From the NCBI GenBank assembly GCA_021777555.1, contig JAJYDK010000005.1, positions 1 through 64,000 on the forward strand: a DNA stretch of 64,000 bases, written 5' to 3'. This DNA comes from Pseudomonadota bacterium. GTDB taxonomy: Bacteria > Pseudomonadota > Gammaproteobacteria > Steroidobacterales > Steroidobacteraceae. Shown one piece after another: positions 30,454 to 41,031 of this stretch; the first letter of the stretch is position 1; each line of letters starts with the position of its first letter. A model generated the notes under the pieces. The model was not told where the DNA came from and did not search any database. It saw only the letters and a program-made list of their open reading frames with translations. The position numbers were made by a program, and so were the translations under genes.

Positions 30454-31154
30454 CCGGCGCAACGTCCCGAGGCTGGACCCGAATGGTGCTGGCCGTTGCG
30501 GCCGTAGGGGCGGCCGGGGCGGGCGGCTACGGGGTTCGTCACCTGCTCACGCCGAGCCCGACGGTGGTCGCAGCAGGCGCGCCGCTGCCCTCTTCCCGGG
30601 TGTCCTCACCGGCATCGCAGCCGGATCAGCGCACCGTATCGGACACCCTGCCCGACATCGCATTCCCCGATCGCCGCGGCAAGATGCGACGTTTTTCCGA
30701 TTGGAAGGGCCGGCCGCTGCTGGTGAATTTCTGGGCGCCCTGGTGCGGCCCCTGCCGGGAGGAAACTCCCCTGCTCGAGCAGCTGAGCCGTGCCCCGGTC
30801 AAGCTTCAGGTGATCGGCGTGGCAGTGGCTTCCCGGCCGGCTGTTCTGCGCTACGCGCGGCGGGCCGGGATCCGCTATCCTTTGCTGATCGGTGTGCGTC
30901 CGGGGCTCGAAGCCATTCACGCTCTGGGCATGCACGCCATGTTTCCCTTCTCGGTCTTCGTCGACGCCACAGGACATATCGTCACGCTGAAGATCGGGGT
31001 GCTGCGTGAGTCCGAGGCCCGACTGATCCTCGATCGCCTCGATGCCCTGGATCGCGGACGGATCAATCTCGACACCGCCCGAGGCGAGATTGCCGCGGGA
31101 ATCCGGCAGCTCGCAGTGGGGCGAGCCGAGGCGCCCGAGACGCGAGCCCTTTAG
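30450..31154 (+). CDS. TlpA/ResA-like periplasmic thiol-disulfide oxidoreductase
   Basis: A 234-residue thioredoxin-fold protein with one N-terminal membrane anchor (about residues 12-32) and the redox motif FWAPWCGPCREETP near 95. It belongs to the TlpA/ResA/DsbE type that reduces specific periplasmic disulfides, for example in cytochrome c apoproteins. The ATGA overlap with dsbD implies that it receives electrons from DsbD. The cytochrome c' in the window would be one possible client, but that link is inference. Confidence 0.88.
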   Translation: MTGATSRGWTRMVLAVAAVGAAGAGGYGVRHLLTPSPTVVAAGAPLPSSRVSSPASQPDQRTVSDTLPDIAFPDRRGKMRRFSDWKGRPLLVNFWAPWCGPCREETPLLEQLSRAPVKLQVIGVAVASRPAVLRYARRAGIRYPLLIGVRPGLEAIHALGMHAMFPFSVFVDATGHIVTLKIGVLRESEARLILDRLDALDRGRINLDTARGEIAAGIRQLAVGRAEAPETRAL

Positions 31155-31262
31155 CTCTCTATTTAGCCTGATCCAGGCAAATCGTTACAATTTCTGGCCA
31201 TCTTCGGTGAATTTGCGGTAGATTTCCCGCGCGCCCTGTAGCGCGACCCTCTCCCGACCCGA

Positions 31263-31718
31263 ATGCCTCGCCTCCTCTTGCTGAACGGTCCGAACCTGAA
31301 CCTCCTCGGCACTCGCGAGCCGGGGATCTACGGCGCAGACACGCTCCAGTCGATCGAGCAGCGAGCGGCGAAGCGAGCGCAGCAAGGGGGCTGTGAGCTC
31401 ACCGCCTTCCAGAGCAATGCCGAGCACGAGCTCATTGCGCGCATCCACCGCGCACCGGAGGAAGGCGTCGGCTTTCTGATCTTCAACCCGGGAGCATTCA
31501 CCCATACCAGCATCGCCCTGCGCGATGCGGTGCTCGCCGTGCGCGTGCCGATGATCGAAGTGCATCTGTCCAATCCTCATGCCCGCGAAGCGTTCCGGCA
31601 CCGCTCCTACTTCTCCGATATCGCCGTCGGCGTGATATCGGGATTCGGGGCTTTTGGCTACGAGGTGGCCGTCGAAGCGGCCTGCCGCCGCCTGACCGGC
31701 CAGCCTCACTCGTCATAA
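31263..31718 (+). CDS. aroQ: 3-dehydroquinate dehydratase, type II
   Basis: A 151-residue type II dehydroquinase (third step of the shikimate pathway). [20 protein letters not shown] gives the catalytic Arg and Tyr region, [16 protein letters not shown] the substrate site, and [20 protein letters not shown] the catalytic His region. It precedes accB-accC in the common aroQ-accBC arrangement; the gap to accB is 53 bp. Confidence 0.97.
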   Translation: MPRLLLLNGPNLNLLGTREPGIYGADTLQSIEQRAAKRAQQGGCELTAFQSNAEHELIARIHRAPEEGVGFLIFNPGAFTHTSIALRDAVLAVRVPMIEVHLSNPHAREAFRHRSYFSDIAVGVISGFGAFGYEVAVEAACRRLTGQPHSS

Positions 31719-31771
31719 AGCCCCGCCCATCCGTTTCTGACCATCGCATGATGTAAGGGGGGTAATCCCGC

Positions 31772-32230
31772 ATGGATATTCGTAAAGTCAAAAAATTGAT
31801 CGAGTTGCTGGAGGAGTCCGGCATCGCGGAAATCGAGATCAAGGAGGGAGAGGAGGCCGTGAGGATCAGCCGCATGCCGAGCGGAACGGTGGTGCATGCC
31901 CTGCCGCAGTTCCCTGCCGCCATATCGCCCGCGGCCCCGGTGCAGCCGATCCAGAGCGCGCCGGCGAGCGAAATCGCCCCCAAGCCGCACGCAAACGAGC
32001 ATGTCGTCACGGCGCCGATGGTCGGCACGTTCTACGGCTCGTCCTCGCCGGGCGCGAAACCCTTCGTCGAGATCGGCGACGAAATCAAGATCGGCCAGGT
32101 CCTGTGCATCATCGAGGCGATGAAGATGATGAACCAGATCGAAGCCGACCGCGCCGGACGCATCACCTCGATCATGGCCCGCAACGGCGACCCGGTCGAG
32201 TACGGCCAACCCCTGTTCGTCATCGAATAG
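31772..32230 (+). CDS. accB: biotin carboxyl carrier protein of acetyl-CoA carboxylase
   Basis: A 152-residue BCCP. It has the N-terminal helix MDIRKVKKLIELLEESGIAE, a Pro/Ala-rich linker (about 45-75), and the C-terminal biotinyl domain with the biotin-accepting Lys in CIIEAMKMMNQI near residue 117. It carries CO2 between AccC and the carboxyltransferase in fatty-acid synthesis. AAGGGGGG lies before the ATG. accC follows after 12 bp. Confidence 0.97.
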   Translation: MDIRKVKKLIELLEESGIAEIEIKEGEEAVRISRMPSGTVVHALPQFPAAISPAAPVQPIQSAPASEIAPKPHANEHVVTAPMVGTFYGSSSPGAKPFVEIGDEIKIGQVLCIIEAMKMMNQIEADRAGRITSIMARNGDPVEYGQPLFVIE

Positions 32231-32242
32231 GCGCGGCCGCCC

Positions 32243-33586
32243 ATGCTGGAAAAGGTTCTCATCGCCAACCGCGGCGAAATTGCGCTGCGCATCCTGCGCG
32301 CGTGCCGCGAGCTCGGCATCAAGACGGTCGCGGTGCACTCCACTGCGGACTACAGTCTCAAACATGTGCTGCTCGCCGACGAGTCGGTGTGCATCGGGCC
32401 CCCGCCCTCGGCGGCCAGTTATCTGAACATGCCGGCGATCATCAGCGCCGCCGAAGTCACCGACGCGGTGGCGATCCACCCCGGCTACGGCTTCCTCTCC
32501 GAGAACGCAGACTTCGCCGAGCGCGTGGAGAACAGCGGCTTCGTGTTCGTCGGCCCCAAGGCGGAGACCATCCGCACCATGGGCGACAAGGTCTCGGCGA
32601 TCCGGGTCATGAAGGCGCACGGTGTGCCGTGCGTGCCGGGCTCCGACGGTCCGCTGGGCGATGATTCGGAGGAGAATCTGCGCATCGCCCGCGACATCGG
32701 CTACCCGGTGATGATCAAGGCCTCCGGCGGTGGCGGCGGCCGGGGAATGCGCGTGGTGCACAGCGACGCCTCGCTGCTGAACTCCATCGGCATCACCCGG
32801 AGCGAGGCGCGCGCGGCCTTCGGCAACGACCAGGTCTATATGGAGAAATTCCTGGAGAAGCCGCGCCACATCGAATTCCAGGTGCTCGCCGACAATCACG
32901 GCAATGTGATCCACCTGGGCGAGCGCGACTGCTCGATGCAGCGCCGCCACCAGAAGGTGCTCGAGGAAGCGCCGGCGCCGGGCATCACCGCCCGACAGCG
33001 CCGGATCATGGGCGAGCGCTGCGTCGAGGCATGCCTCGCCGTCGGCTACCGCGGCGCGGGCACGCTGGAATTCCTCTATCAGGATGGCGAGTTCTACTTC
33101 ATCGAGATGAACACGCGCATCCAGGTCGAGCATCCGGTCACCGAGCTGATCACCGGCATCGACCTGGTCAAGAGTCAGCTGCTGATCGCCGCCGGCGAGC
33201 GCTTGCCTTACGTGCAGAGCGATGTGCAGATCCGAGGCCACGCCATCGAGTGCCGAATCAACGCCGAAGACCCCAAGACCTTCATGCCCTCTCCCGGCCC
33301 GATCCGCCTCTGGCATCCGCCCGGCGGCCCGGGCGTGCGCGTCGACAGCCACGTCTATTCGGGCTACAACGTACCGCCTCACTACGATTCGCTGCTCGCC
33401 AAGCTCATCACTCACGGCGACACCCGGGAGACGGCGATCGCGCGAATGAAGAACGCGCTGGCCGAGATGGTGATCGAGGGCATCAAGACGAACGTGCCGC
33501 TGCACCAGGAAATCTGCAATCACGGGGCGTTCCAGAAAGGCGGCACCGACATCCACTATCTGGAGAGGCGGCTGGGCTTGAAGTGA
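32243..33586 (+). CDS. accC: biotin carboxylase subunit of acetyl-CoA carboxylase
   Basis: A 447-residue ATP-grasp biotin carboxylase: it starts [20 protein letters not shown], has the glycine-rich ATP lid [14 protein letters not shown] near residue 160, [17 protein letters not shown] near 206, and [14 protein letters not shown] near 287 with the catalytic Glu and Arg. It carboxylates biotin on AccB with bicarbonate and ATP. The stop codon overlaps the prmA GTG start (GTGA). Confidence 0.98.
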   Translation: MLEKVLIANRGEIALRILRACRELGIKTVAVHSTADYSLKHVLLADESVCIGPPPSAASYLNMPAIISAAEVTDAVAIHPGYGFLSENADFAERVENSGFVFVGPKAETIRTMGDKVSAIRVMKAHGVPCVPGSDGPLGDDSEENLRIARDIGYPVMIKASGGGGGRGMRVVHSDASLLNSIGITRSEARAAFGNDQVYMEKFLEKPRHIEFQVLADNHGNVIHLGERDCSMQRRHQKVLEEAPAPGITARQRRIMGERCVEACLAVGYRGAGTLEFLYQDGEFYFIEMNTRIQVEHPVTELITGIDLVKSQLLIAAGERLPYVQSDVQIRGHAIECRINAEDPKTFMPSPGPIRLWHPPGGPGVRVDSHVYSGYNVPPHYDSLLAKLITHGDTRETAIARMKNALAEMVIEGIKTNVPLHQEICNHGAFQKGGTDIHYLERRLGLK

Positions 33587-34470
33587 CCGAGTTCCTCGAG
33601 ATCAGCTTCGATCTCGGCAGCCTGCCGCCGGAGCGCGCCGAGGAGGCCTGCCTCGAGTGCGGCGCGAGCGCCATCACGCTGGCCGACGCCCAGGATGAGC
33701 CGGTGCTCGAGCCGGCCCCGGGGGAAGTACGCCTGTGGCCCGCGACGCGGCTCCAGGCGCTGTTCGCGCCCGGCACGGACCCCACCGTCGCCGTGGCGGC
33801 GCTCAGCCTCACGCTGGGGATTCCCGCCCGATCGCTGCAGGCTCGCCTCATTGCCGATCGGGCATGGGAGCGTGAATGGCTGCGGGATTTTCATGCCATG
33901 CGGTTCGGCAGCCGCCTGTGGATCTGCCCCCACCATGAGCGCGTGGATGCGCCCGAGGCGGTGGTCGTGCACATGGACCCGGGGCTCGCCTTCGGCACCG
34001 GCACACACCCCACCACCGCTTTGTGCCTCCAATGGCTCGATGCGCATCCGCCCGCAGGCGAAGTCATCGATTACGGCTGCGGATCCGGTGTGCTGGCCCT
34101 TGCGGCGGCCAAGCTCGGCGCGCACCTCGTCCATTGTTTCGACATCGATGGCCAGGCGCTCATCGCCACGCGGGACAACACGCTCGCCAACGGAATGGAG
34201 GGGCGCATCCGTCTGTGCGAGACTCCCGAGGCACTTCCGGCCGCCGACCTGTTGCTCGCGAACATCCTGTCCGCGCCTCTGGTGACTCTGGCACCGCGTT
34301 TCGCGTCACTCATCCGGACGGACGGCGCGGTCGTGCTCTCGGGCCTGATGGACCATCAGGCTTCCGAGGTGACGCACGCCTACTCGACGTGGTTCGATAT
34401 GCACATCTTCGGATCGAGCGACGGCTGGTCCGCCCTGAGCGGCCGGCGCAACGACCGGCCGGCGCCGTAG
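33583..34470 (+). CDS. prmA: ribosomal protein L11 methyltransferase
   Basis: A 295-residue SAM-dependent enzyme that trimethylates ribosomal protein L11. The N-terminal substrate-binding domain (about 1-60) is followed by the linker and the catalytic domain: [20 protein letters not shown] near residue 131, the SAM motif [20 protein letters not shown] near 162, and [16 protein letters not shown] near 224 (NPPY-equivalent NIL). It starts with GTG at 33583, overlapping the accC stop by 4 bp, so it is probably part of the aroQ-accBC transcript. Confidence 0.95.
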   Translation: MTEFLEISFDLGSLPPERAEEACLECGASAITLADAQDEPVLEPAPGEVRLWPATRLQALFAPGTDPTVAVAALSLTLGIPARSLQARLIADRAWEREWLRDFHAMRFGSRLWICPHHERVDAPEAVVVHMDPGLAFGTGTHPTTALCLQWLDAHPPAGEVIDYGCGSGVLALAAAKLGAHLVHCFDIDGQALIATRDNTLANGMEGRIRLCETPEALPAADLLLANILSAPLVTLAPRFASLIRTDGAVVLSGLMDHQASEVTHAYSTWFDMHIFGSSDGWSALSGRRNDRPAP

Positions 34471-34480
34471 AGGAAAATCC

Positions 34481-35485
34481 GTGTTTACGGTCTGCCCCAA
34501 ATGCGACTTGACCCTGTCGATCACCGCGCGAGATCTGCGTGCGGCCCAGGGGCACGTACGTTGCGGGCGTTGTCACAACGTATTCAACGCGTTGGATTCG
34601 CTCACGGATGAGCATCCGCAGGCACCGCTGCGGACAGTCGCCGCGGGAAGGCCTGACGCCGCCCCTGGCGTGATTCAGGCCGCACCGCCCCCGGAGCCGC
34701 ACGCCGAATTGCCTGGTGTACCGGAATCACCCGCGCCACCGGCTGAGCATTCCGTCACGCTCGCTGCGGCGGAATTGTCTACGGATTTCGAGCCCGAGGA
34801 CGCGGTGGAGGCCGAACCGCACCCGGTGCCACCCGCCCCCGAGCCAGAGGCAGTGATCGAGCCACGCGAAGCCGCCTCCGGGCTCGAGCCCGGCCGATCC
34901 GGCGAACCGCCCGACCTCGAGCTGCCCGACTCCCCGGATGAGACATCGGAAGACAGGTTCGCGCTCGAGCCCGATCAGCCCGGCACCTCGCCCGGCTGGA
35001 CCGCGGGGGCGGTGGCACTCGGGCTGCTGTTCGCGCTGCAGATCGTGAACCACTATCGGCACGCCCTGGCCACCATCCCTTCCATTGCCGGCCCGCTGCG
35101 CGCCGTATATGGCGTCCTCGGCATGGACCTCACCCCGCAGTGGGATGTGCGCGCCTATGACGCTCGCCAGCTCGGCGCTACGGTGAGCGGAACGAATCCC
35201 CGCGAGATCACGGTACGGGCCAGCATCGCCAACCTTGCTCACTGGGCGCAGCCCCTGCCGCTGCTCAGAGTGACGCTGCAGGATCGGTTCGGCCGGGCCA
35301 TTGCGGCCCGCGATGTCGCGCCGCGCAACTACCTGCGGTCGGTGCCCGCGCCCTCACTTCTGCCGCCGGGGGGCCGTGTCGATGCGAGCGTAGCCGTCCT
35401 CAGCCCGGGTTCCCGGGCGGTCGGATTTGAAATCGACGCCTGCCTCCCGGAGGGGGGCACGGTGGTCTGCGCCCATGGATCGTGA
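34481..35485 (+). CDS. zinc-ribbon and DUF3426 membrane protein
   Basis: A 334-residue protein. An N-terminal MJ0042-type zinc ribbon (CPKC at 5-8 and CGRC at 31-34) is followed by a long acidic, Pro/Glu-rich linker (about 50-165), one membrane segment (VALGLLFALQIVN, near 180) and a C-terminal DUF3426 domain facing the other side. Its function is unknown, but its place between prmA and dusB-fis is widely kept in gammaproteobacteria. GTG 34481 follows GAGGAAA. It overlaps dusB by 11 bp. Confidence 0.9.
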   Translation: MFTVCPKCDLTLSITARDLRAAQGHVRCGRCHNVFNALDSLTDEHPQAPLRTVAAGRPDAAPGVIQAAPPPEPHAELPGVPESPAPPAEHSVTLAAAELSTDFEPEDAVEAEPHPVPPAPEPEAVIEPREAASGLEPGRSGEPPDLELPDSPDETSEDRFALEPDQPGTSPGWTAGAVALGLLFALQIVNHYRHALATIPSIAGPLRAVYGVLGMDLTPQWDVRAYDARQLGATVSGTNPREITVRASIANLAHWAQPLPLLRVTLQDRFGRAIAARDVAPRNYLRSVPAPSLLPPGGRVDASVAVLSPGSRAVGFEIDACLPEGGTVVCAHGS

Positions 35486-36494
35486 GCGCCCGGCGCGCGG
35501 CGCGCCGGCAATCGGTCCGTACACGCTGCCCGGAAGAGTGGTGCTTGCGCCCATGGCCGGCGTCACCGACCGCCCGTTTCGCATCCTCTGCCGAAAGCTC
35601 GGCGCGGCGCTCGCCGCATCGGAAATGTTGACTTCCGATGCGCGGCTGTGGAGCACTCGCAAGTCGCGCCACCGTTTGGATCATACGGGGGAGCCCGAGC
35701 CTCGAGTGGTGCAACTTGCGGGCGCCGAGCCCGCGGTGCTCGCCGAGGCTTCCCGGCTCGCCGTGGATCGGGGCGCGCAGATGATCGATATCAATATGGG
35801 CTGCCCCGCAAAGAAGGTCTGCGGCAGGCTGTGCGGCTCGGCCCTGCTCACCGATGAAGCACTCGTTGCCCGCATACTCGAGGCGGTCGTGGGCGCCGTC
35901 AGCGTGCCGGTAACACTCAAGATCCGCACGGGATGGGACCACGCGCATCGCAATGGTGTCGACGTTGCACGACTCGCGGAACAGTGCGGCATTCAGTCGC
36001 TCGCCGTTCATGGGCGCACGCGCGCGGATTTCTACCAGGGCGAGGCCGAATACGAGACGATCCGCCAGATCAAGTCCGCGGTGCGCATTCCCGTGTTCGC
36101 CAATGGCGATATCCGCACGCCGCACGATGCGCGCAAAGTGCTTGATTTCACTGGGGCCGACGGTGTCATGATCGGGCGCGCCGGCCTGGGTGCGCCATGG
36201 ATTTTCAGATCTGTCAACTCTTTCCTCGAAGGTGGCGAAAAAGCGCGCGAACCCTTGCGCTCCGAGGTGCGTGATATCATTCTTGCTCACCTCGATTCCC
36301 TGTACGGCTTCTACGGCGAGGAGAACGGTGTGCGTATCGCGCGCAAGCATATCGGCTGGTACTGCGAGCGATGCTTCACCGACTCCACCGCGATCCGTCA
36401 GGATCTGATGACAGCCGCAAGCGCGCGTGCGCAACGCGAGCGGACGCTGCGGCATTTCGATGCGTGGGCGGGGGGTGCCGCACGTGCGGCCTGA
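35475..36494 (+). CDS. dusB: tRNA-dihydrouridine synthase B
   Basis: A 339-residue FMN-dependent TIM-barrel enzyme that reduces uridine in the D-loop of tRNA. It has VVLAPMAGVTDRPFRILCRK near residue 24, the catalytic Cys in INMGCPAKKVCGRLCGSALL near 107, KIRTGWD near 150 and HGRTRADFYQG near 180 for tRNA/FMN contacts. ATG 35475 overlaps the preceding gene by 11 bp. It leads the common dusB-fis operon; fis follows after 27 bp. Confidence 0.95.
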   Translation: MDRERPARGAPAIGPYTLPGRVVLAPMAGVTDRPFRILCRKLGAALAASEMLTSDARLWSTRKSRHRLDHTGEPEPRVVQLAGAEPAVLAEASRLAVDRGAQMIDINMGCPAKKVCGRLCGSALLTDEALVARILEAVVGAVSVPVTLKIRTGWDHAHRNGVDVARLAEQCGIQSLAVHGRTRADFYQGEAEYETIRQIKSAVRIPVFANGDIRTPHDARKVLDFTGADGVMIGRAGLGAPWIFRSVNSFLEGGEKAREPLRSEVRDIILAHLDSLYGFYGEENGVRIARKHIGWYCERCFTDSTAIRQDLMTAASARAQRERTLRHFDAWAGGAARAA

Positions 36495-36521
36495 CGAATC
36501 GAAACTTTTCGAGAGCATCAC

Positions 36522-36812
36522 ATGGCACCAAGAAAAAAAACCGGGCAGTGGTCTGCCGCCGGGATCAGGGTAAACGGGCACGAGCTGCCGCTGCGCAGCC
36601 ACGCCGAGCGTGCGCTGAGCGACTACTTCACCCATCTCGAAGGCTCACACCCGGCGGATCTCTACAACCTGGTCTTGCGAGAGGTCGAGGAGCCTCTGTT
36701 CCGCGTCGTGCTCGACTACGCGGAAGGCAACCAGAGCCGCGCCGCGGATATCCTCGGCATCAATCGCGGCACGCTGCGCAAGAAGCTCAGACTGTTCGGC
36801 CTGGCCAATTGA
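36522..36812 (+). CDS. fis: Fis family nucleoid-associated DNA-binding protein
   Basis: A 96-residue Fis. The C-terminal helix-turn-helix [20 protein letters not shown] is nearly canonical, as is the preceding VVLDY helix. The N-terminal beta-hairpin region used for Hin/Gin activation is replaced by a basic segment ([14 protein letters not shown]). Fis bends DNA and controls rRNA and many growth-phase genes. It lies in the dusB-fis-purH order. Confidence 0.95.
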   Translation: MAPRKKTGQWSAAGIRVNGHELPLRSHAERALSDYFTHLEGSHPADLYNLVLREVEEPLFRVVLDYAEGNQSRAADILGINRGTLRKKLRLFGLAN

Positions 36813-36822
36813 ACATATTTCG

Positions 36823-38394
36823 ATGACTACCGCGCTGCGGCCCGTGCGGCGGGCACTGCTTTCCGTCTCCGACAAGACCGGAGTGGTGGAGCTTGCGCGA
36901 GCGCTCGCGCTGCGCGGTGTGGAGATTCTCTCGACGGGCGGCACCGCGCGGCTCCTGGCCAGCAAGGGCCTGACGGTGCGCGAGGTGTCCGATTACACGG
37001 GCTTTCCCGAGATCATGGACGGTCGGGTCAAGACCCTGCACCCGAAGATACACGGCGGTTTGCTCGGACGCCGCGGCATGGATGAAGCGGTCATGGCGCT
37101 GCACGGCATCGAGCCGATCGACCTGCTGGCGGTCAATCTGTATCCGTTCGCCGAGACCGTGGCGCGGCCCAACTGCCGCTATTGCGAGGCCATCGAGAAC
37201 ATCGACATCGGCGGACCGGCCATGTTGCGCGCGGCCGCCAAGAATCACGAATCGGTGGCCGTGGCGGTCGATCCTGCGGATTATGAGGCGCTGATCGCAG
37301 ACCTCGAGGCTCACCAGGGGTGCACCAGCGCGCCAACGCGCGCGCGACTCGCGGCCAAGGCGTTCGCGCACACCGCGCGCTATGACGCCATGGTGGCAGG
37401 CTACCTTGCCGGTCACCAGGCGGTGCAACCCGAGCGGTTCCCCGCGACGCTGTCCCTGTTTTTCGACAGAGCGCAGGAGCTGCGCTACGGCGAGAATCCG
37501 CACCAGCAGGCGGCGCTGTACCGCGATTCGCAAGCCCGCGGCGGGGTCGCCCAGGCAAGGGTGCTGCAGGGCAAGGATCTGTCGTTCAACAACATCGCGG
37601 ACGCCGATACGGCGATCGAGTGTGTGCGGCAGTTCGAGGAACCGGCCTGCGTCATCGTCAAGCACGCGAACCCCTGCGGAGTGGCCGTGGCCGGCTCGCT
37701 CCTCGATGCCTATGAGCGGGCCTACCACACCGATCCGACCTCGGCGTTCGGCGGCATCATCGCGTTCAACCGACCGCTCGATGCCGAGACGGCCCGGACC
37801 ATCACGGCCAGGCAATTCGTCGAGGTGATCGCGGCACCCATGGTGGAGCCGGAAGCGGCGCGGGCGCTCGCGGACAAGCGCAACGTGCGCGTACTCGAGA
37901 TTGGCGCGCTCGAGCCGTCGCTTGCAGAGAGCCTCGAATACCGCAGCGTGTCCGGCGGTCTGCTGGCGCAGACACGCGATCAGGGGCGCGTGCGGATCGG
38001 GGAACTGAAGGTCGTGAGCCGCCGCCAGCCGACGCCGGGGCAGCTTGCCGACCTGCTGTTCGCCTGGCGGGTCGCAAAATTCGTCAAATCCAACGCCATC
38101 GTCTATGCCCACGACGGCGCCACCGTAGGCGTCGGCGCCGGACAGATGAGCCGTGTCTACTCGAGCCGCATCGCCGCCATGAAGGCCGCCGACGAGAAAC
38201 TGAGCGTCGAGGGAGCGGTGATGGCATCCGATGCGTTCTTCCCATTTCGCGACGGAGTCGATGTGGCCGCGCAGTACGGCATTCAGGCGGTCATCCAGCC
38301 GGGTGGCTCGCGCAACGATGCCGAAGTGATTGCAGCCGCCGACGAGCACGGCATGGCCATGGTGTTCACCGGCATGCGCCACTTCCGCCATTGA
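36823..38394 (+). CDS. purH: bifunctional AICAR transformylase/IMP cyclohydrolase
   Basis: A 523-residue enzyme of the last two steps of purine synthesis. The N-terminal IMP cyclohydrolase domain has [18 protein letters not shown] and [17 protein letters not shown]. The C-terminal transformylase domain has [17 protein letters not shown] near residue 217, [20 protein letters not shown] near 280 (the catalytic Lys-His pair) and [19 protein letters not shown] near the end. The start is 10 bp after fis. Confidence 0.98.
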   Translation: MTTALRPVRRALLSVSDKTGVVELARALALRGVEILSTGGTARLLASKGLTVREVSDYTGFPEIMDGRVKTLHPKIHGGLLGRRGMDEAVMALHGIEPIDLLAVNLYPFAETVARPNCRYCEAIENIDIGGPAMLRAAAKNHESVAVAVDPADYEALIADLEAHQGCTSAPTRARLAAKAFAHTARYDAMVAGYLAGHQAVQPERFPATLSLFFDRAQELRYGENPHQQAALYRDSQARGGVAQARVLQGKDLSFNNIADADTAIECVRQFEEPACVIVKHANPCGVAVAGSLLDAYERAYHTDPTSAFGGIIAFNRPLDAETARTITARQFVEVIAAPMVEPEAARALADKRNVRVLEIGALEPSLAESLEYRSVSGGLLAQTRDQGRVRIGELKVVSRRQPTPGQLADLLFAWRVAKFVKSNAIVYAHDGATVGVGAGQMSRVYSSRIAAMKAADEKLSVEGAVMASDAFFPFRDGVDVAAQYGIQAVIQPGGSRNDAEVIAAADEHGMAMVFTGMRHFRH

Positions 38395-38413
38395 GGCGTC
38401 GAGGCTCCTCGCA

Positions 38414-39712
38414 ATGAAGGTCCTCGTCATCGGCTCCGGCGGCCGCGAGCATGCGCTTGCCTGGAAGTGCGCTGCGGCCCCGCGGGTCACCGAAGTGTTG
38501 GTTGCGCCCGGCAATGCCGGCACGGCGCTCGAGCCTAAGTGCCGTAATGTCGCGGTCGCGGCCGAGGACATCGGCGCCCTGGTGAGCCTCGCGAAGCGAG
38601 AAGGCATCGCACTCACCATCGTCGGTCCGGAAGCGCCACTGGTCGCAGGCGTGGTCGATGCGTTCCAGGCGGCGGGACTGCCCTGCTTCGGCCCCACGCA
38701 GCTTGCCGCACGACTGGAAGGCTCCAAGGCGTTCACCAAGGAATTCCTGCAGCGCCATGGCATTCCGACCGCACGCTCCCGGACATTCAACCGCGCCAAC
38801 TACGATCCGGCGTGGCTCGATCGGCAATCGCTCCCGCTGGTGATCAAGGCGAGCGGCCTCGCAGCCGGCAAGGGCGTGATCATCGCCGCGACTCACGCCG
38901 AGGCCCGCGAGACGGCCGCTGCCATGTTCGATGGCCGCTTCGGCGCGGCCGGCGACGAGGTCGTAGTCGAGGAGTTCCTCCAGGGCGAGGAAGTCAGTTT
39001 CATCGTCATGGCCGACGGCCGGCACGTGCTGCCGCTCGCCACATCGCAGGACCACAAGCGCCGGGATGACGGCGACCTCGGACCCAATACCGGGGGAATG
39101 GGCGCCTATTCCCCCGCGCCAGTGGTCACCCCTGCCCTGCATGCGCGCATCATGCGCGAGGTGATCGAGCCGACGATTCTCGGCCTGGCGGCCGACGGGA
39201 CGCCCTACACGGGATTCCTGTACGCCGGCCTCATGATTGCCGCTGATGGCACGCCGAACGTGCTGGAATTCAACTGCCGCTTCGGCGACCCGGAGACCCA
39301 GCCGCTCCTGAGCCGGCTCAGATCGGACCTGGCCGGGCTGTGTGAGGCGGCCCTTGCCGGGCGGCTGGACACGGTGAGCGCCGAGTGGGATCCGCGGGCC
39401 GCGCTCGGAGTGGTGCTGGCGGCGGGAGGCTACCCGGACTCCGGCAGCACGGGCGAGAGGATCGAGGGACTGGATCGCGCCGCGGACCTGGCCCGTGGCG
39501 GATCGGGCAAGGTATTCCACGCCGGCACGAAGCTCTCGGGAACCGAGGTGCTCACCAACGGAGGGCGGGTACTGTGCGCGGTGGGGCTGGGCGATTCGGT
39601 GGCCGACGCGCAGCGGATGGCCTATGCGCTCGCCGACGCGATCCACTGGCCGAACCTGCGTTATCGACGCGATATCGGCTACCGCGCGATCAACAGAGAG
39701 CTCAGGTCCTGA
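38414..39712 (+). CDS. purD: phosphoribosylamine-glycine ligase (GAR synthetase)
   Basis: A 432-residue ATP-grasp ligase, the second step of purine synthesis. It starts [20 protein letters not shown], has ATP-grasp blocks [16 protein letters not shown] near residue 142 and [17 protein letters not shown] near 190, and the family signature [14 protein letters not shown] near 283. It follows purH by 19 bp in the usual purHD arrangement. The intergenic stretch after it holds a hairpin but no clear T-run terminator. Confidence 0.98.
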   Translation: MKVLVIGSGGREHALAWKCAAAPRVTEVLVAPGNAGTALEPKCRNVAVAAEDIGALVSLAKREGIALTIVGPEAPLVAGVVDAFQAAGLPCFGPTQLAARLEGSKAFTKEFLQRHGIPTARSRTFNRANYDPAWLDRQSLPLVIKASGLAAGKGVIIAATHAEARETAAAMFDGRFGAAGDEVVVEEFLQGEEVSFIVMADGRHVLPLATSQDHKRRDDGDLGPNTGGMGAYSPAPVVTPALHARIMREVIEPTILGLAADGTPYTGFLYAGLMIAADGTPNVLEFNCRFGDPETQPLLSRLRSDLAGLCEAALAGRLDTVSAEWDPRAALGVVLAAGGYPDSGSTGERIEGLDRAADLARGGSGKVFHAGTKLSGTEVLTNGGRVLCAVGLGDSVADAQRMAYALADAIHWPNLRYRRDIGYRAINRELRS

Positions 39713-40094
39713 GCGAATCGCCACGGGTTGCCCCGATCGGTGGCCCGGGCGGATGCATCGCGCGCACACGGCCCTGATGACGGCGATGTGCCGCAGCCAC
39801 ATGAGCGGCGCCCCTTCCAAGGGGCATACGGTGCGACCGAGCATACTCACCGGCGAAATTCAACTTCTCCGTGTCCACAGTGTGAACTCGCAACAGCGCT
39901 CCCCCACGCGCATCAAACACTGAAGACGCCGACCACCAATCGCGCGGCCGGGAGGAGCAAATCCCGTTTCGTGCGGAGCGATGGCGTATACAATCCGCGG
40001 CCGGCTCTCCCGCGATGGGCAAAATCGCGGGATCTCTCAAAACCCGCAACACGACATGTTGTTGTGCCAACCGCCCGCATCTGGTCTGCCCTGA
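39713..40094. other. intergenic region after purD
   Basis: I see no gene in these 382 bases. It marks the change from conserved housekeeping DNA to accessory genes. It contains a TATACAAT near 39987-39994, which could serve as a -10 for the acyltransferase gene but has only a weak -35 match, and a strong inverted repeat at 40008-40032, listed separately. Confidence 0.4.
40008..40032. repeat. perfect 9-bp inverted repeat (hairpin) downstream of purD
   Basis: TCCCGCGAT and ATCGCGGGA flank a 7-nt loop (GGGCAAA). No T-run follows on either strand, so it is not a classic intrinsic terminator. It may cap the purD transcript, or act in the leader of the acyltransferase gene at 40095. Confidence 0.6.
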
Positions 40095-41000
40095 ATGTTG
40101 AAGCTCGCACCGAGCAGCACCCTGAGTTATGCATCGCCCGGCATGTCGTCCGCCCGGCGCCGGTTTCTGGTCGCGCTCGAGGCGATATCCGGTATCGGGC
40201 GGGCCAACCGCATCTATGCGACCTGGCAGGCGTCGCGACCGGAGTCGAGCCTGCGGGCGATGAACGGGTTGCTCGCCGCCTGCGGCATCGCGCTGCGAAT
40301 CAAGGCGCCGCAATGGCCCGTGCACCGGACTGACGACCGCAAGCTGATCATGGTAGCGAACCACCCGTTCGGCATTCCCGACGGGATCGCGATCCTCGCG
40401 TTGGCCGAGCAATTGGACCGTCCGGTGCGCATTCTCATCAACAGCGACCTGCTGCGCGTGCCGGAGATGGCGCGATACGCGCTGCCGATCGACTTCTCGG
40501 AGACGAAGGAGGCGGTGCGCACCAATCTGGAGAGTCGCAAGGAGGCGCTGGCCTGCCTCGCGCGCGGGGAGACTGTCGTGGTCTTCCCGAGTGGCGGCAT
40601 CGCAACCGCGCGCAATCCGTTCGGCCGCGCAGAGGAGCTGCCGTGGAAGCTCTTCACGGCCAAGCTGATTCATCTTGCCCGGGCGGACGTGCTGCCCGTG
40701 TACTTCGACGGCCAGAACAGCCCGCTGTTCCACGCCGCGAGCCGAATCAGCATGTTTCTCCGGTTGTCGCTGATCGTGCCGGAAGCGGCCCGGCGGTTGG
40801 GCCTGCCCATCGATGTGTGCATCGGGAATGTCATTCCTTGCGAGCAGCTCGCCGCGGTCGGGGATCGGCAGGCGCTCACCAGGCTCCTCCAGGATCGGGT
40901 TCTCGCACTGCGGGGAGATGACCCGCGCACCCCGGGTCCGCCGGACTGCGCGGACACCGTCGCACCCCGCGACATCACACTGGAAACCGCCGCGGGTTGA
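40095..41000 (+). CDS. PlsC-like (lysophospholipid/aminolipid) acyltransferase family protein
   Basis: A 301-residue acyltransferase. The catalytic block reads MVANHPFGIPDGIAILA near residue 92, with a His and an Asp five residues later, as in the hemolysin/ornithine-lipid acyltransferase branch. The acyl-acceptor block VVVFPSGGIATARNPFG near 156 corresponds to FPEG. It would acylate a lysolipid or aminolipid at the inner membrane face. ATG 40095 and 40143 are both possible. It is followed at 31 bp by the broken alpha/beta hydrolase; both have lipid-type folds and may have worked together. Confidence 0.75.
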   Translation: MLKLAPSSTLSYASPGMSSARRRFLVALEAISGIGRANRIYATWQASRPESSLRAMNGLLAACGIALRIKAPQWPVHRTDDRKLIMVANHPFGIPDGIAILALAEQLDRPVRILINSDLLRVPEMARYALPIDFSETKEAVRTNLESRKEALACLARGETVVVFPSGGIATARNPFGRAEELPWKLFTAKLIHLARADVLPVYFDGQNSPLFHAASRISMFLRLSLIVPEAARRLGLPIDVCIGNVIPCEQLAAVGDRQALTRLLQDRVLALRGDDPRTPGPPDCADTVAPRDITLETAAG

Positions 41001-41031
41001 TCCGCATTCGGTCTCGGCCCAACTCTCGGCG